A stretch of 28,793 nucleotides of DNA from DAIDHZ01 sp965370365 (GCA_965370365.1 CBDUSP010000014.1:1-28793), one strand, 5' to 3'. Positions 8,397 to 15,349 are shown, numbered from the stretch's first letter. The notes: generated from the letters alone by a model not told the origin. Numbers and translations: made by a program.

Positions 8397-9268
8397 AAAC
8401 ACGTCTTTTAAATGGAGCTTTTTACGGTCTTGCCTGGTTTGTCATCGTCCATTTTGGAGTCAAAGGATCTTTTTGGATCCCCTTTTCCACGTTCGCTTTA
8501 AGCTATGCCGCTCAAATATATCTCTTTTCAAAGAGCGATAGAAATAGCCTTCTTGTTTCCGGTCCTCTTTCAGTTTACTCCCTTGGCTTAGGCCTTATTC
8601 AAGAACTGCTCTTTGTTCACTTCTCTTTACTTAGCTATCCAGGTCAGGGATTGTTCCCTCCTTTTTGGCTTCTTTGTCTCTATCCTCTTTTTTCCCTCAT
8701 CTTAAACTCTGCGCTTTCCTTTTTAAATCGCAGCCTTCTTCTCGCATTCGTGTTTGGTGGACTTGATGCCTTACCTTCGTATTTCTCCGGAGAAAGAATG
8801 GGGGCAGTTACGTTTAGCGCCTCGAAGCTCTATCCAATTGCATTCATTGCTTGGGGGGTTTTCACAGTTCTTTTAATTGTTTTGAACCGAAAGTTAGTTA
8901 CTCTACAAGAAAAATACAGCCAAGCAAAAGAGCCAATTACGGTGTTTTTTGATGGAAGTTGTCCTGTTTGTGCAGGGGAGATGGAATCTCTAAAGAAAAG
9001 AGAGCAGACAGGAAAAATCATTTACAAAGCTCCCAAATCGGAGGAAGAGCTAAGGAAACTAACTACGCAGTTTACCTACAAGGAATCGATGGAGAAGATC
9101 CATGCAATCAAAGCAAATGGAGAAATCTTGAAAGGAACGGATGTGTTAGCTGAGCTTTATGCAAGAACGAACCTGCCATCTTTTGCAATTTGGTTGCAGG
9201 CGCCCATTTTCCGACAGATATTCATTGGTTGCTACGCCCTTTGGGCGAGATTCCGCATTCGCCACTAG
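8393..9268 (+). CDS. DUF2878 membrane domain fused to a DUF393 (DCC) thiol-disulfide oxidoreductase-like domain
   Basis: A 291-residue two-domain protein. Residues about 1-168 form 5-6 hydrophobic spans resembling DUF2878. Residues about 180-291 are a DCC-family (DUF393) domain with the defining D187-G-S-C190-P-V-C193 motif, a thioredoxin-like redox centre, and the usual aromatic-rich tail YALWARFRIRH. The protein would sit in the inner membrane and may handle thiol/disulfide exchange; no substrate is known for the family. The start overlaps the stop of the 56-aa gene by ATGA. The 3' end (from residue about 229 to 32 bases past the stop) is duplicated about 3 kb downstream at 12145-12369. Domain calls are from motif recognition; function is unproven. 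Confidence 0.8.
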   Translation: MKTRLLNGAFYGLAWFVIVHFGVKGSFWIPFSTFALSYAAQIYLFSKSDRNSLLVSGPLSVYSLGLGLIQELLFVHFSLLSYPGQGLFPPFWLLCLYPLFSLILNSALSFLNRSLLLAFVFGGLDALPSYFSGERMGAVTFSASKLYPIAFIAWGVFTVLLIVLNRKLVTLQEKYSQAKEPITVFFDGSCPVCAGEMESLKKREQTGKIIYKAPKSEEELRKLTTQFTYKESMEKIHAIKANGEILKGTDVLAELYARTNLPSFAIWLQAPIFRQIFIGCYALWARFRIRH

Positions 9269-9300
9269 AGAAAATTCGATTTTGGACCTCGCCAATTTTT
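9076..9300 (+). repeat. 225-bp direct repeat, copy 1 (3' end of the DCC gene)
   Basis: Aligned without gaps to 12145-12369, with 8 mismatches counted by eye. It covers the last 64 codons of the DCC gene plus 32 bases after the stop, and ends in GCCAATTTTT, exactly where the palindromic elements begin in both copies. Confidence 0.95.
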
Positions 9301-9490
9301 AAGTGTTTTGTTAAGGAGACACTGATTAATTGCTTTGTCCGGGCTTTTCGATGATTTTTCGGCGAGTTTCGGTTTTTTCCGAACGAACCTAAACTTTTGC
9401 AAGTTAGTGAGTTTGGTAAAATCCGAAAATCGCCAAAAAGCACGAAAAGAGCGGGTGAATGAATTGATCAGTGTCTCCTTAAAAATTGGC
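9291..9490. repeat. Full-length palindromic (MITE-like) element, copy b
   Basis: A roughly 200-bp imperfect inverted repeat. The left end reads GCCAATTTTTAAG, then AAGGAGACACTGATTAATTG. The right end is the reverse complement, with TTGATCAGTGTCTCCTTA followed by AAAAATTGGC. Interior arms also pair (for example CTTTTCG with CGAAAAG, and GGCGAGTTTCGG against CCGAAAATCGCC). It would fold into one long hairpin. Open frames across it are Arg/Phe-rich by-products of the palindrome and are not called. No transposase lies near. Shorter relatives occur at 1, 12360, 13047, 17366 and 23409. Confidence 0.8.
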
Positions 9491-9571
9491 ACATGGAAAA
9501 ATCGACAGAGAGCTATTCCAGTCAAAATATTTCATCGCTTTTCATACGTGGATTAAAGGATGGAATTTCGA

Positions 9572-9600
9572 TTGACAAAAAATCTTGTATGGATAAGAAT
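9572..9600 (+). promoter_or_regulatory. Possible promoter for the AbiEi/AbiEii operon
   Basis: A perfect TTGACA at 9572 is followed, 16 bases later, by TAAGAAT, a modest -10 match. It lies about 40 bases before the preferred start at 9637. Pattern match only. Confidence 0.35.
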
Positions 9601-9636
9601 GTAGGAAAAAGACAACATTTACCGACGTTACTATCC

Positions 9637-10242
9637 ATGAATGCAAGACAGAAAGCTATAAAGCTCTTTAAAGAGAACCAAGGACTTCTTCGGACAGCCG
9701 AAGCAATACGTTTAGGTATCCACCCTCGTATTATTTATCAGCTGCGAGATGAAGGAGTATTAGAGCGTTTAGCTAAAGGGGTTTATAGACTCGTTGAAGT
9801 TCCTGATTTCTCTGAGCCTGATCTTGTTCTTGTTTCCAAAAAAATCCCTCATGGCATCATATGCTTGATTTCGGCTCTGGCTTATTATGAAATTACTACG
9901 CAGATTCCGCACTTTGTTTATGTTGCAATTCCAACGAAATCAAGACAGTCTAATTTGGACTATCCACCCATCCGCTACTTCTATTACTCAGAAAAAGTTT
10001 ACAACACTGGTTGTGAAACCATATTCGTTGGAGGGTATCCAGTCAAAATTTACAATATCGAAAAAACCTTAGCTGATTGCGTTAAGTTCCGAAATAAAAT
10101 TGGCATGGATGTTGTCATCGAGGCATTGAAGATGTACTGGCAACGCAAAGGAACCAAAATCGATAAATTATATGAATACGCAAAAGTGAATCGAGTTGAA
10201 AAGATCCTTCAACCCATCATGGAAACCATAGTGAGCCAATAG
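9637..10242 (+). CDS. AbiEi-like antitoxin / winged-helix transcriptional regulator
   Basis: Likely the antitoxin-regulator of an AbiE-type (type IV) toxin-antitoxin pair. From the ATG at 9637 the protein has 201 residues. The N-terminal winged-helix part reads LLRTAEAIRLGIHPRIIYQL then LERLAKGVYRL, the standard AbiEi opening (the wing ends in A-x-G-x-Y-R). A C-terminal domain follows, with EKTLADCVKFR, a signature of the AbiEi family. Known AbiEi proteins bind and repress their own promoter and neutralise the toxin. Earlier in-frame starts (9493, 9589) would extend into the palindromic element or across the possible promoter, so I prefer 9637, although no strong ribosome site precedes it. 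The toxin-like gene starts 2 bases after its stop. The toxin partner is altered, so whether the pair still works is open. Confidence 0.8.
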   Translation: MNARQKAIKLFKENQGLLRTAEAIRLGIHPRIIYQLRDEGVLERLAKGVYRLVEVPDFSEPDLVLVSKKIPHGIICLISALAYYEITTQIPHFVYVAIPTKSRQSNLDYPPIRYFYYSEKVYNTGCETIFVGGYPVKIYNIEKTLADCVKFRNKIGMDVVIEALKMYWQRKGTKIDKLYEYAKVNRVEKILQPIMETIVSQ

Positions 10243-10244
10243 AA

Positions 10245-11276
10245 GTGGAGAAAGTTAAAAAAAATCTAGACGAGTCAATCTATAGCCGATTAAAAAAGGT
10301 TGCAAGACAGAGGAAAAGACCCGTTCAAGAAATTCTGAAATATTATGCAATGGAACGCTTTTTATACCGTTTAAGTATGTCCACACATCAAAATACTTTT
10401 TATTTAAAAGGTGGTTTGATGTTAATGGCCTGGAATCCTATGAGTCATCGAGCTACAGTGGACATCGATTTTCTTGCGAAGACTTCCAATTCTATAGAAA
10501 ATTTGCAGAAGATCATCAACACTGTTTGTGGGATCGAGGTTGTTGCTGATGGTGTGAGATTCGCTCCCGAAACGTTAAAATTATCGGAAGCTCAGTTAGA
10601 AGCAGAATATCATGGAGTCAGTGCCACTTTTTCAGCGCAATTATTCACTGCAAAACTTCCCATGCGCATAGATTTTGGATTTAGCGATACTATTTTGCCT
10701 CGTCCAGCTGTAGTCAAGTACCCCACCCTCTTAGACCTTCCTGCTCCAGAACTAAAGGGATACACACCTCAAACATCAATAGCAGAGAAATTTGAGTCTA
10801 TTAAAAAGAGATACCTGGAAGAAGCACACCTTCATTTAGATGAAGTCATTTTAGTTGGACACTCCATGGGAGGAATGGTAGCTGGGCAATACGCTGTCAA
10901 CTCTTCCTCAGGTGTGTCTGTTAAAGCAATTGTTTCGCTAAATACTCCTTGGAAAGGATCGTGGCTTGCAGATCTAATCTTCAACCCTTCATCTAAACCA
11001 GGAGCAGCGTTTATCCCCGACAATCAAACAAGCAAGGCTCTACGCGAAAAATTGATGCAAAAAGAAAGAGAAGGCTCTTTAAAACTCTTTACTGTTTCCA
11101 GTTCTCTTGATCCCATGGTTAGACCTGAATCAAGCTCACTAGATCTATGTCCAGAAAATCAAATATTTTCAAAAGTCCAGGATCATTACTCAGCAATGAT
11201 TGACCCCTGGTTAGCAGGAGATATCAGAGATAAATGGATTATTCCAATTCCGTCTAAAAACCTTTCTTCGCAATAA
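10245..11276 (+). CDS. Chimeric protein: AbiEii-like nucleotidyltransferase N-terminus joined to an alpha/beta-hydrolase C-terminus
   Basis: A 343-residue in-frame chimera beginning with GTG. Residues about 1-185 are an AbiEii/AbiGii-type nucleotidyltransferase: YLKGGLMLMAW with K55-G-G, the metal-binding pair D73-x-D75 in ATVDIDFLAK, RIDFGFSD, and TPQTSIAEKFESI. The C-terminal part that normally follows (with an R-x-K-D-type motif) is absent. From about residue 195 the sequence is the second half of an alpha/beta hydrolase: nucleophile elbow VGHSMGG (Ser207), LNTPWKGS, a possible acid Asp289 in SSSLDPMV and a possible His314 in QDHYSAM. The hydrolase lacks its first strands and oxyanion-hole segment. 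The junction lies near 10800-10830. Neither half looks complete, so it may be a dead recombination product or a new toxin. It sits 2 bases after the AbiEi-like gene. Confidence 0.75.
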   Translation: MEKVKKNLDESIYSRLKKVARQRKRPVQEILKYYAMERFLYRLSMSTHQNTFYLKGGLMLMAWNPMSHRATVDIDFLAKTSNSIENLQKIINTVCGIEVVADGVRFAPETLKLSEAQLEAEYHGVSATFSAQLFTAKLPMRIDFGFSDTILPRPAVVKYPTLLDLPAPELKGYTPQTSIAEKFESIKKRYLEEAHLHLDEVILVGHSMGGMVAGQYAVNSSSGVSVKAIVSLNTPWKGSWLADLIFNPSSKPGAAFIPDNQTSKALREKLMQKEREGSLKLFTVSSSLDPMVRPESSSLDLCPENQIFSKVQDHYSAMIDPWLAGDIRDKWIIPIPSKNLSSQ

Positions 11277-11342
11277 GAATAATTAGTTAAGATATTAATA
11301 TTGAAGGCGTTATAATTTTTAGCAAATAATTTGTTTTTGAAA

Positions 11343-11372
11343 TTGACTTTCATTCTTAAAATGTTGTAAACT
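11343..11372 (+). promoter_or_regulatory. Possible promoter of the CREST/ceramidase-like gene
   Basis: TTGACT at 11343 and TAAACT at 11367, spaced 18 bases, lie about 25 bases upstream of the start at 11397. The 120-base gap before the gene is AT-rich and holds no other feature that I see. Pattern match only. Confidence 0.3.
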
Positions 11373-11396
11373 CTTTATAAACTTTGAGAGAAACAC

Positions 11397-11930
11397 ATGC
11401 AATCTTGCTTTGATGCGTTTATGGATTTTGCGTCCAAAATGACTATTACAGAACCAGCTTTCACTCGAGGGCCTGGCTTCTGGACGCAACCAACTAATGA
11501 AAAAATAAAAAGTATTTTTGGGGATTTAACCAATATCAACAGCCAAAGAGAAAATTGGTACTCAGTAACCCCCTACATTGGGGAATTTTGGTGCACAGTT
11601 TCTAATTTGGGATTTCTCTATGTTGGCATTAAACACGGGTCTCCTGAATTACTTTTCGCTGGGACTGCCTCAATTGTAAGCCACACTATCCCCAAACAAT
11701 GGTTACTTACAGTTGATAAGATCGGTGTTCTCGTAGTTGCCTCTAAAGTCATTAGAGAGAGACAAGTTTTGAAAGAACATCCATGGCTACTTTTACCCGT
11801 TGCTCTTGCAGGAATCATTAATTTCTCTGACGCCTATTTAGCAAGACAATATGGTCAAACCTGGCCACATGTAGTGTGGCATCTTTCCTCAGCTTTATTT
11901 GCTGATATGTTTTTAAGGTATGTCAAATAA
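11397..11930 (+). CDS. Compact CREST-superfamily membrane protein, alkaline-ceramidase-like
   Basis: A 177-residue membrane protein that I read as a shortened alkaline ceramidase (CREST hydrolase). YSVTPYIGEFWCTVSNLGF closely matches the ceramidase opening YxVTxYIAEFWNTVSNL. The catalytic residues align by spacing with human ACER3: S92-x3-H96 (S77/H81), D107 eleven residues after that His (D92), and H158-x3-H162 in WPHVVWH (H217/H221). These would bind zinc and cleave the ceramide amide bond. E63 (ACER3 E33) is kept, but other calcium-site residues differ. Only about five membrane spans are visible; the piece between D107 and H158 lacks about 75 residues, roughly two helices. Activity is therefore uncertain. 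A weak GAGAG precedes the ATG. The gene lies inside the segment flanked by the 225-bp repeats, so recent acquisition is likely. Family call from motif memory, not a search. Confidence 0.65.
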   Translation: MQSCFDAFMDFASKMTITEPAFTRGPGFWTQPTNEKIKSIFGDLTNINSQRENWYSVTPYIGEFWCTVSNLGFLYVGIKHGSPELLFAGTASIVSHTIPKQWLLTVDKIGVLVVASKVIRERQVLKEHPWLLLPVALAGIINFSDAYLARQYGQTWPHVVWHLSSALFADMFLRYVK

Positions 11931-12039
11931 AATTGAGCTAACATTAACCCCCTTTCCAAAATCAAAAAAGCGGCGCTTTAAACTCGTCGAAATGAAAAAG
12001 CACCTGTGAGTGTAACCCTAAGTGCTCCATTTAAAAAGA

Positions 12040-12084
12040 CTCCGGGTGCAAGATTCGAACTTGCGACCAATGGATTAACAGTCC
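12040..12084 (-). pseudogene. 3' half of a tRNA-Asn (GTT) gene
   Basis: Read on the minus strand this gives part of the anticodon arm with loop CTGTTAA (anticodon GTT), a variable region, a complete T-arm (GCAAG-TTCGAAT-CTTGC) and the 3' acceptor strand ACCCGGA plus G. Nothing 5' of about tRNA position 29 is present; upstream sequence does not form a D-arm or acceptor partner. It is a truncated copy, as left by integration or recombination at a tRNA 3' end. A 7-bp hairpin (CTGGGAA/TTCCCAG) abuts the break. Confidence 0.75.
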
Positions 12085-12144
12085 TGGGAAACCGCTTCCC
12101 AGCATTGACTTGAATTTCCCTCAATCAACCAATATCGTCAAATT

Positions 12145-12337
12145 CTACAAGGAATCGATGGAGAAGATCCATGCAATCAAAGCAAATGGAGAAATCTTGA
12201 AAGGAACGGATGTGTTAGCTGAGCTTTATGCAAGAACAAACCTGCCATCCTTTGCGATTTGGTTGCAGGCGCCCATTTTTCGACAAATATTCATTTGTTG
12301 CTACGCCCTTTGGGCGAGATTCCGCATTCACCACTAG
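12145..12337 (+). pseudogene. Truncated second copy of the DCC (DUF393) domain 3' end
   Basis: The last 64 codons of the gene at 8393-9268, with stop at 12335-12337, but no start, no redox CxxC motif and no membrane domain. Of seven differences within the coding part, five are synonymous and two change an amino acid (Gly to Cys, Arg to His). The N-terminal 227 residues are missing and the sequence before it is unrelated (the tRNA-Asn fragment lies 60 bases upstream). Not expected to make a functional protein. Confidence 0.85.
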
Positions 12338-12369
12338 AGAGAATTCGATTTTGGACCTCGCCAATTTTT
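12145..12369 (+). repeat. 225-bp direct repeat, copy 2
   Basis: Partner of 9076-9300, same length, 8 mismatches by eye, no gaps. It closes the accessory segment that carries the AbiEi/AbiEii-like genes and the ceramidase-like gene. As in copy 1, the identity stops at the edge of a palindromic element. Confidence 0.95.
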
Positions 12370-12431
12370 CAGGAGATATTGAACAACTCATTTGCTCTCG
12401 CTTCGGTAAAATGAGTGGTTCAGTATTTCCT
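12360..12431. repeat. Short palindromic element, copy c
   Basis: Begins GCCAATTTTTCAGG like the long element. The arms 12371-12391 and 12411-12431 pair at 18 of 21 positions, with the loop around TTGCTCTCGCTTCGG. It is an internally shortened relative of the element at 9291-9490. Confidence 0.65.
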
Positions 12432-12519
12432 CAAGATCATTTTTCCTCTGCGAGGTATTTAATATAGAATAAAAGAGGAACGGTCACTTCATCATATTCC
12501 CTTTCATCCTCAATCATTT

Positions 12520-13026
12520 TTATTCACCCCTAAATAGGAATTTTTCAGGATGATACGAAAAATCGGTTCTTAGAAAGCGATATCCGTTTTTTTCATAGAA
12601 CTTTCTTAAAGCCTCTTCTCTAGTATCATTGTTAATGTCTAAAATGGTTGCTGGCAAACCAAGTTTCTTTGCGCATTGTTCGATTTTTTGCAAAAGAGCG
12701 CTCCCTATTCCACATCCCCTCCAATCTTCCGCTGCACATAACCTGTAAACATTTCCTCTTATGCCTGGGATATATAAACAACCCGTGCCTACAATTTTAA
12801 GCGCGCCTTGATCCGTTTTGACTAAAGCAACAAAAACTCTATAATTCTCACGGTCTTGAATCTGATTGTGAATATCTTCTGGTTGTGTTCGTTTTATTCC
12901 GGGCTGGTAATAATACTCTTCAACTCTTTCAAAAGAATCATTAATGACTTGTGTAATTTCAGAGGCTTGTTCAAGAGTTGCCTCTTGAATTTGATAAATA
13001 GCTGGCGGAGAGGGAATTGTGAGCAT
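12520..13026 (-). CDS. GNAT-family N-acetyltransferase
   Basis: A 168-residue GCN5-related acetyltransferase. The acetyl-CoA pyrophosphate-binding motif A is WRGCGIGSALLQKIEQCA (R/Q-x-x-G-x-G), preceded by the beta4 strand VYRLCAAEDW. The motif B region LRKFYEKNGYRFL is typical of the family. The substrate cannot be told from sequence: small molecule, peptide N-terminus or tRNA are all possible. The start is uncertain because no Shine-Dalgarno site is seen before the ATG at 13026. A palindromic element (13047-13074) lies 20 bases upstream, then tRNA-Phe, so its promoter must lie within or across the element. It is the only gene between the duplicated DCC fragment and tRNA-Phe. Confidence 0.85.
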   Translation of the reverse strand: MLTIPSPPAIYQIQEATLEQASEITQVINDSFERVEEYYYQPGIKRTQPEDIHNQIQDRENYRVFVALVKTDQGALKIVGTGCLYIPGIRGNVYRLCAAEDWRGCGIGSALLQKIEQCAKKLGLPATILDINNDTREEALRKFYEKNGYRFLRTDFSYHPEKFLFRGE

Positions 13027-13046
13027 AAGGGGATTACTTGGTGATT

Positions 13047-13074
13047 TAGGAGATACTGATCAGTGGATCCTTTA
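13047..13074. repeat. Minimal palindromic element, copy d (next to tRNA-Phe)
   Basis: A 28-bp near-perfect palindrome centred on ACTGATCAGT with flanks TAGGAGAT and GATCCTTTA. It looks like the two ends of the dispersed element joined head to head with no interior. It lies 12 bases from the 3' end of tRNA-Phe. Confidence 0.6.
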
Positions 13075-13086
13075 GGTGAATGCATT

Positions 13087-13159
<73 letters not shown>

Positions 13160-13189
13160 AAAGAAAACTTGTGCCAAGAGTAGCGCTTT

Positions 13190-13576
13190 TTAAAATTTCA
13201 AGCAATCCCTGATTTGGAGATGATCAATTGTTTTGTTGAAGCAATATTTTGTCAGATCAAATCCCTTGAGGGCCCCAGCTATAGCTACTCCTTCAGCTGC
13301 CACAAAGAGTGGGAGCGTGAGAGCCATCAAGCTGGCGTGAGTCAAACGAGGAGAGAGGAAATCTGATGTGTTGTCTTTGCTGCCAAGGATGTAAGTCATC
13401 GGGATGCCCATAGTAGCAAGTGCTCCGCATAGAAATGTCGCTTGAGCAGAGAGGACCCCAGCTACTGCATATGCGGTCCCTAGGGCAACGCGTTTTGCAG
13501 GTGACTCGATAGCTTCCCCTTCATTGGCCAGTTCGAATTGCTCAGTCTGGTTATATCCTACTTCTGAAATGCCCAT
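13190..13576 (-). CDS. Small two-hairpin membrane protein (Inc-like, unknown)
   Basis: A 128-residue protein that I cannot place in a family. After a polar N-terminus (MGISEVGYNQTEQF) it has two hydrophobic blocks: one of about 35 residues starting at KRVALGTAYAVAG, and one of about 27 starting at HASLMALTLPLFVA. The two are separated by a short polar loop (SKDNTSDFLSPRLT), the bilobed layout seen in chlamydial inclusion-membrane proteins. The ATG at 13576 is preferred because AAGGAAG lies 6 bases upstream; a longer frame to 13618 lacks such a site. The gene stands alone, 30 bases from tRNA-Phe. Inclusion-membrane location is inference; it could be an ordinary inner-membrane protein. Confidence 0.6.
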   Translation of the reverse strand: MGISEVGYNQTEQFELANEGEAIESPAKRVALGTAYAVAGVLSAQATFLCGALATMGIPMTYILGSKDNTSDFLSPRLTHASLMALTLPLFVAAEGVAIAGALKGFDLTKYCFNKTIDHLQIRDCLKF

Positions 13577-13739
13577 ATTAAACTTCCTTAAGTTAAAAGT
13601 GTTTGATCTATCTAGCAAAAAGACAGCGAGGTTAGCAGGTTTTTTTCATTTCAAGCAACTGTCGATTTTGTGTTTTAAAGAAATGAATTGCTCTCAGCTT
13701 TTCTTTCTCGTAACATCGACATCTTCCAGCAGGGGATAG

Positions 13740-14789
13740 ATGAAAATGGATCAAGAAATGGCAGAACAATCAAATGCGGTTGTTTTGAAAGAATATAGAG
13801 ATCTCCTAAAAGAGATTAAGGGAAAAATCCAATCATCTCAAATCAAGGCAGCTTTGGCGGTCAACCGAGAGTTGATTGCTCTTTACTGGGAAATCGGCTC
13901 GAGGATTCTTTTAAAACAAAGGAATGAAGGTTGGGGGGCAAAGACGATTGAGACCTTAGCAAGGGATTTGAAAAAGAGCTTTCCCGATATACAGGGATTT
14001 TCTTCTAGAAATCTTAAATACATGGTCCACTTTGCCAAAGAGTATCCTGATCTTAAAATTGGGCAACAGCCTGTTGCCCAAATTCCTTGGGGACACAATA
14101 TCCTTCTCCTCCAAAAACTTACGTCTTTGGAAGAGAGGCTTTGGTATGCCAATAAAACAATTGAACATGGTTGGAGTCGGAGTGTTCTCCTTCATTGGCT
14201 TGATGGTAGCTTGCACAAGAGAGAAGGAAAAGCAATTACAAATTTTCAGGCCGCGCTTTCTTCTCCACAGTCTGAATTAGCTCATCAAACTTTAAAGGAT
14301 CCTTATTGTTTTGACTTTCTGACGCTAAGAGATAAACATGATGAGCAAGAGCTTGAATCAGGTCTTTTGGACCACGTTCAAAAGTTTTTGCTTGAATTAG
14401 GGGCTGGTTTTTCTTTCATTGGTCGCCAAGTTCATCTAGAAGTAGGTGACCAGGATTTCTACGTTGATCTGCTCTTTTATCACTATAAGCTTCGTTGTTT
14501 TATCGTAGTTGAGCTGAAGACGACTGACTTCAAGCCTGAATTCGCGGGAAAAATGAATTTTTATCTTTCTGCTGTAGATGACAAAATGAAACATCCAGAT
14601 GATAAGCCTACTATAGGGCTCTTGCTTTGCAAGGGTAAGAATAAAGTCGTTGCAGAATATGCGCTTCGCGATATCAACAAACCCATTGGCATATCGCAAT
14701 ATGAAGCGAAGATCATTGAGTCTTTACCTGATGAGCTGCAAGGATCATTACCCAGCATAGAGGAACTCGAGCAAGAACTGATTGATTGA
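13740..14789 (+). CDS. YhcG/DUF1016-family PD-(D/E)XK nuclease
   Basis: A 349-residue protein of the YhcG family. The N-terminal DUF1016 domain (about 15-160) reads NRELIALYWEIGSRIL then RNLKYMVHFAKEYP. The C-terminal nuclease-fold domain (about 185-340) has the catalytic pattern D243 in FYVDLLFY and E258-L-K260 in FIVVELKTTDF. Members are found near phage, restriction and toxin loci and are thought to act on DNA, possibly on branched structures; the exact substrate is not established. AGGGG precedes the ATG by 4 bases. The catalytic residues look intact. It lies between the tRNA-Phe/accessory zone and the birA-rodA housekeeping block and is probably a horizontally acquired defence-type gene. 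Its stop is 2 bases from that of the convergent birA. Confidence 0.85.
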   Translation: MKMDQEMAEQSNAVVLKEYRDLLKEIKGKIQSSQIKAALAVNRELIALYWEIGSRILLKQRNEGWGAKTIETLARDLKKSFPDIQGFSSRNLKYMVHFAKEYPDLKIGQQPVAQIPWGHNILLLQKLTSLEERLWYANKTIEHGWSRSVLLHWLDGSLHKREGKAITNFQAALSSPQSELAHQTLKDPYCFDFLTLRDKHDEQELESGLLDHVQKFLLELGAGFSFIGRQVHLEVGDQDFYVDLLFYHYKLRCFIVVELKTTDFKPEFAGKMNFYLSAVDDKMKHPDDKPTIGLLLCKGKNKVVAEYALRDINKPIGISQYEAKIIESLPDELQGSLPSIEELEQELID

Positions 14790-14791
14790 AA

Positions 14792-15349
14792 TCAAAGTTT
14801 AGAGGGTGTTTTGAATGTCTTAAGATCAAAAACAAACGCCTCTAAAATATCTTCGAGGAGGGATTGTTTATCCCAAGGTTTATTTGTTTCATTCTTTAAG
14901 GAGGTGGCGGTCTGATCAATTTTTAAAAGATCCTCTTTTTCCATATTCACATTTAGGCCAAATCCCAGAATTACTTCGATAGAATCGGGGTTAAACGTGA
15001 CTTCACAAAGAACGCCTGCAACTTTTTTTCCGTTTAGCAAGACGTCATTGGGCCATTTTAGCGTTGGCTGAAAGCCGTTTTTTTCTAACACTTTTTTTAA
15101 AGTGATGGAAAGAAGAAGGGTGAGCTCAGATACTTTTTCTCTAAAAGTAAGAGGAAGATGAAAATAAAAGGTCGCGTAGAGATTCACTCCTTTAGGAGAG
15201 AGCCATTCCCTTTGAAACTGCCCATAACCACCGGTCTGCTCTTCAGCGCTAATTAAAGTGAGCGTACTTTTTTCAAACGAAGCTCCATGCTCTTTTGCGT
15301 AAGCATTTGTTGAATCGACGCTTTCTAGAAAAACTTTTCTGACTTTCAT
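14792..15349 (-). CDS. birA: Biotin-protein ligase (BirA catalytic domain, no HTH)
   Basis: A 185-residue cytoplasmic enzyme that would attach biotin to the acetyl-CoA carboxylase carrier protein. Family marks in order are DSTNAYAKE (10-20), SAEEQTGGYGQFQREW (34-49), GVNLYATFYF, KWPNDVLLNGKKVAGVL (98-114) and GFGLNVN (129-135). It has no N-terminal DNA-binding domain, so it should not repress transcription, and it is short at the C-terminus. The nucleotide loop, GRGRRGRKW in E. coli, is GYGQFQREW here: the positions matching R116 and R118 are Tyr42 and Gln44. The gene is divergent from rodA, as I recall for CT725-CT726 of Chlamydia, which supports a vertically inherited housekeeping role. A lipoate-ligase relative is the main alternative, less likely given KWPND. 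Confidence 0.85.
   Translation of the reverse strand: MKVRKVFLESVDSTNAYAKEHGASFEKSTLTLISAEEQTGGYGQFQREWLSPKGVNLYATFYFHLPLTFREKVSELTLLLSITLKKVLEKNGFQPTLKWPNDVLLNGKKVAGVLCEVTFNPDSIEVILGFGLNVNMEKEDLLKIDQTATSLKNETNKPWDKQSLLEDILEAFVFDLKTFKTPSKL

Noticed and set aside
9291..9490. An insertion sequence with its own transposase
   Set aside because: Only 200 bp long, no transposase gene here or next to any related copy; called as a non-autonomous palindromic element instead.
9222..9556. Phe/Lys/Arg-rich open frames on both strands near the long palindrome
   Set aside because: They run across an inverted repeat and mirror each other; no start signals. Better explained as a palindromic element.
9637..11276. 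A fully functional AbiE toxin-antitoxin system
   Set aside because: The toxin-like partner has lost its C-terminal region to a hydrolase fragment, so I report a chimera and leave function open.
12040..12084. A functional tRNA-Asn gene
   Set aside because: The 5' half (acceptor strand, D-arm, part of the anticodon stem) is absent.
12110..12337. A 75-codon gene at the second DCC copy
   Set aside because: It begins in unrelated sequence, lacks a ribosome site and the redox motif, and duplicates only the end of a larger gene.
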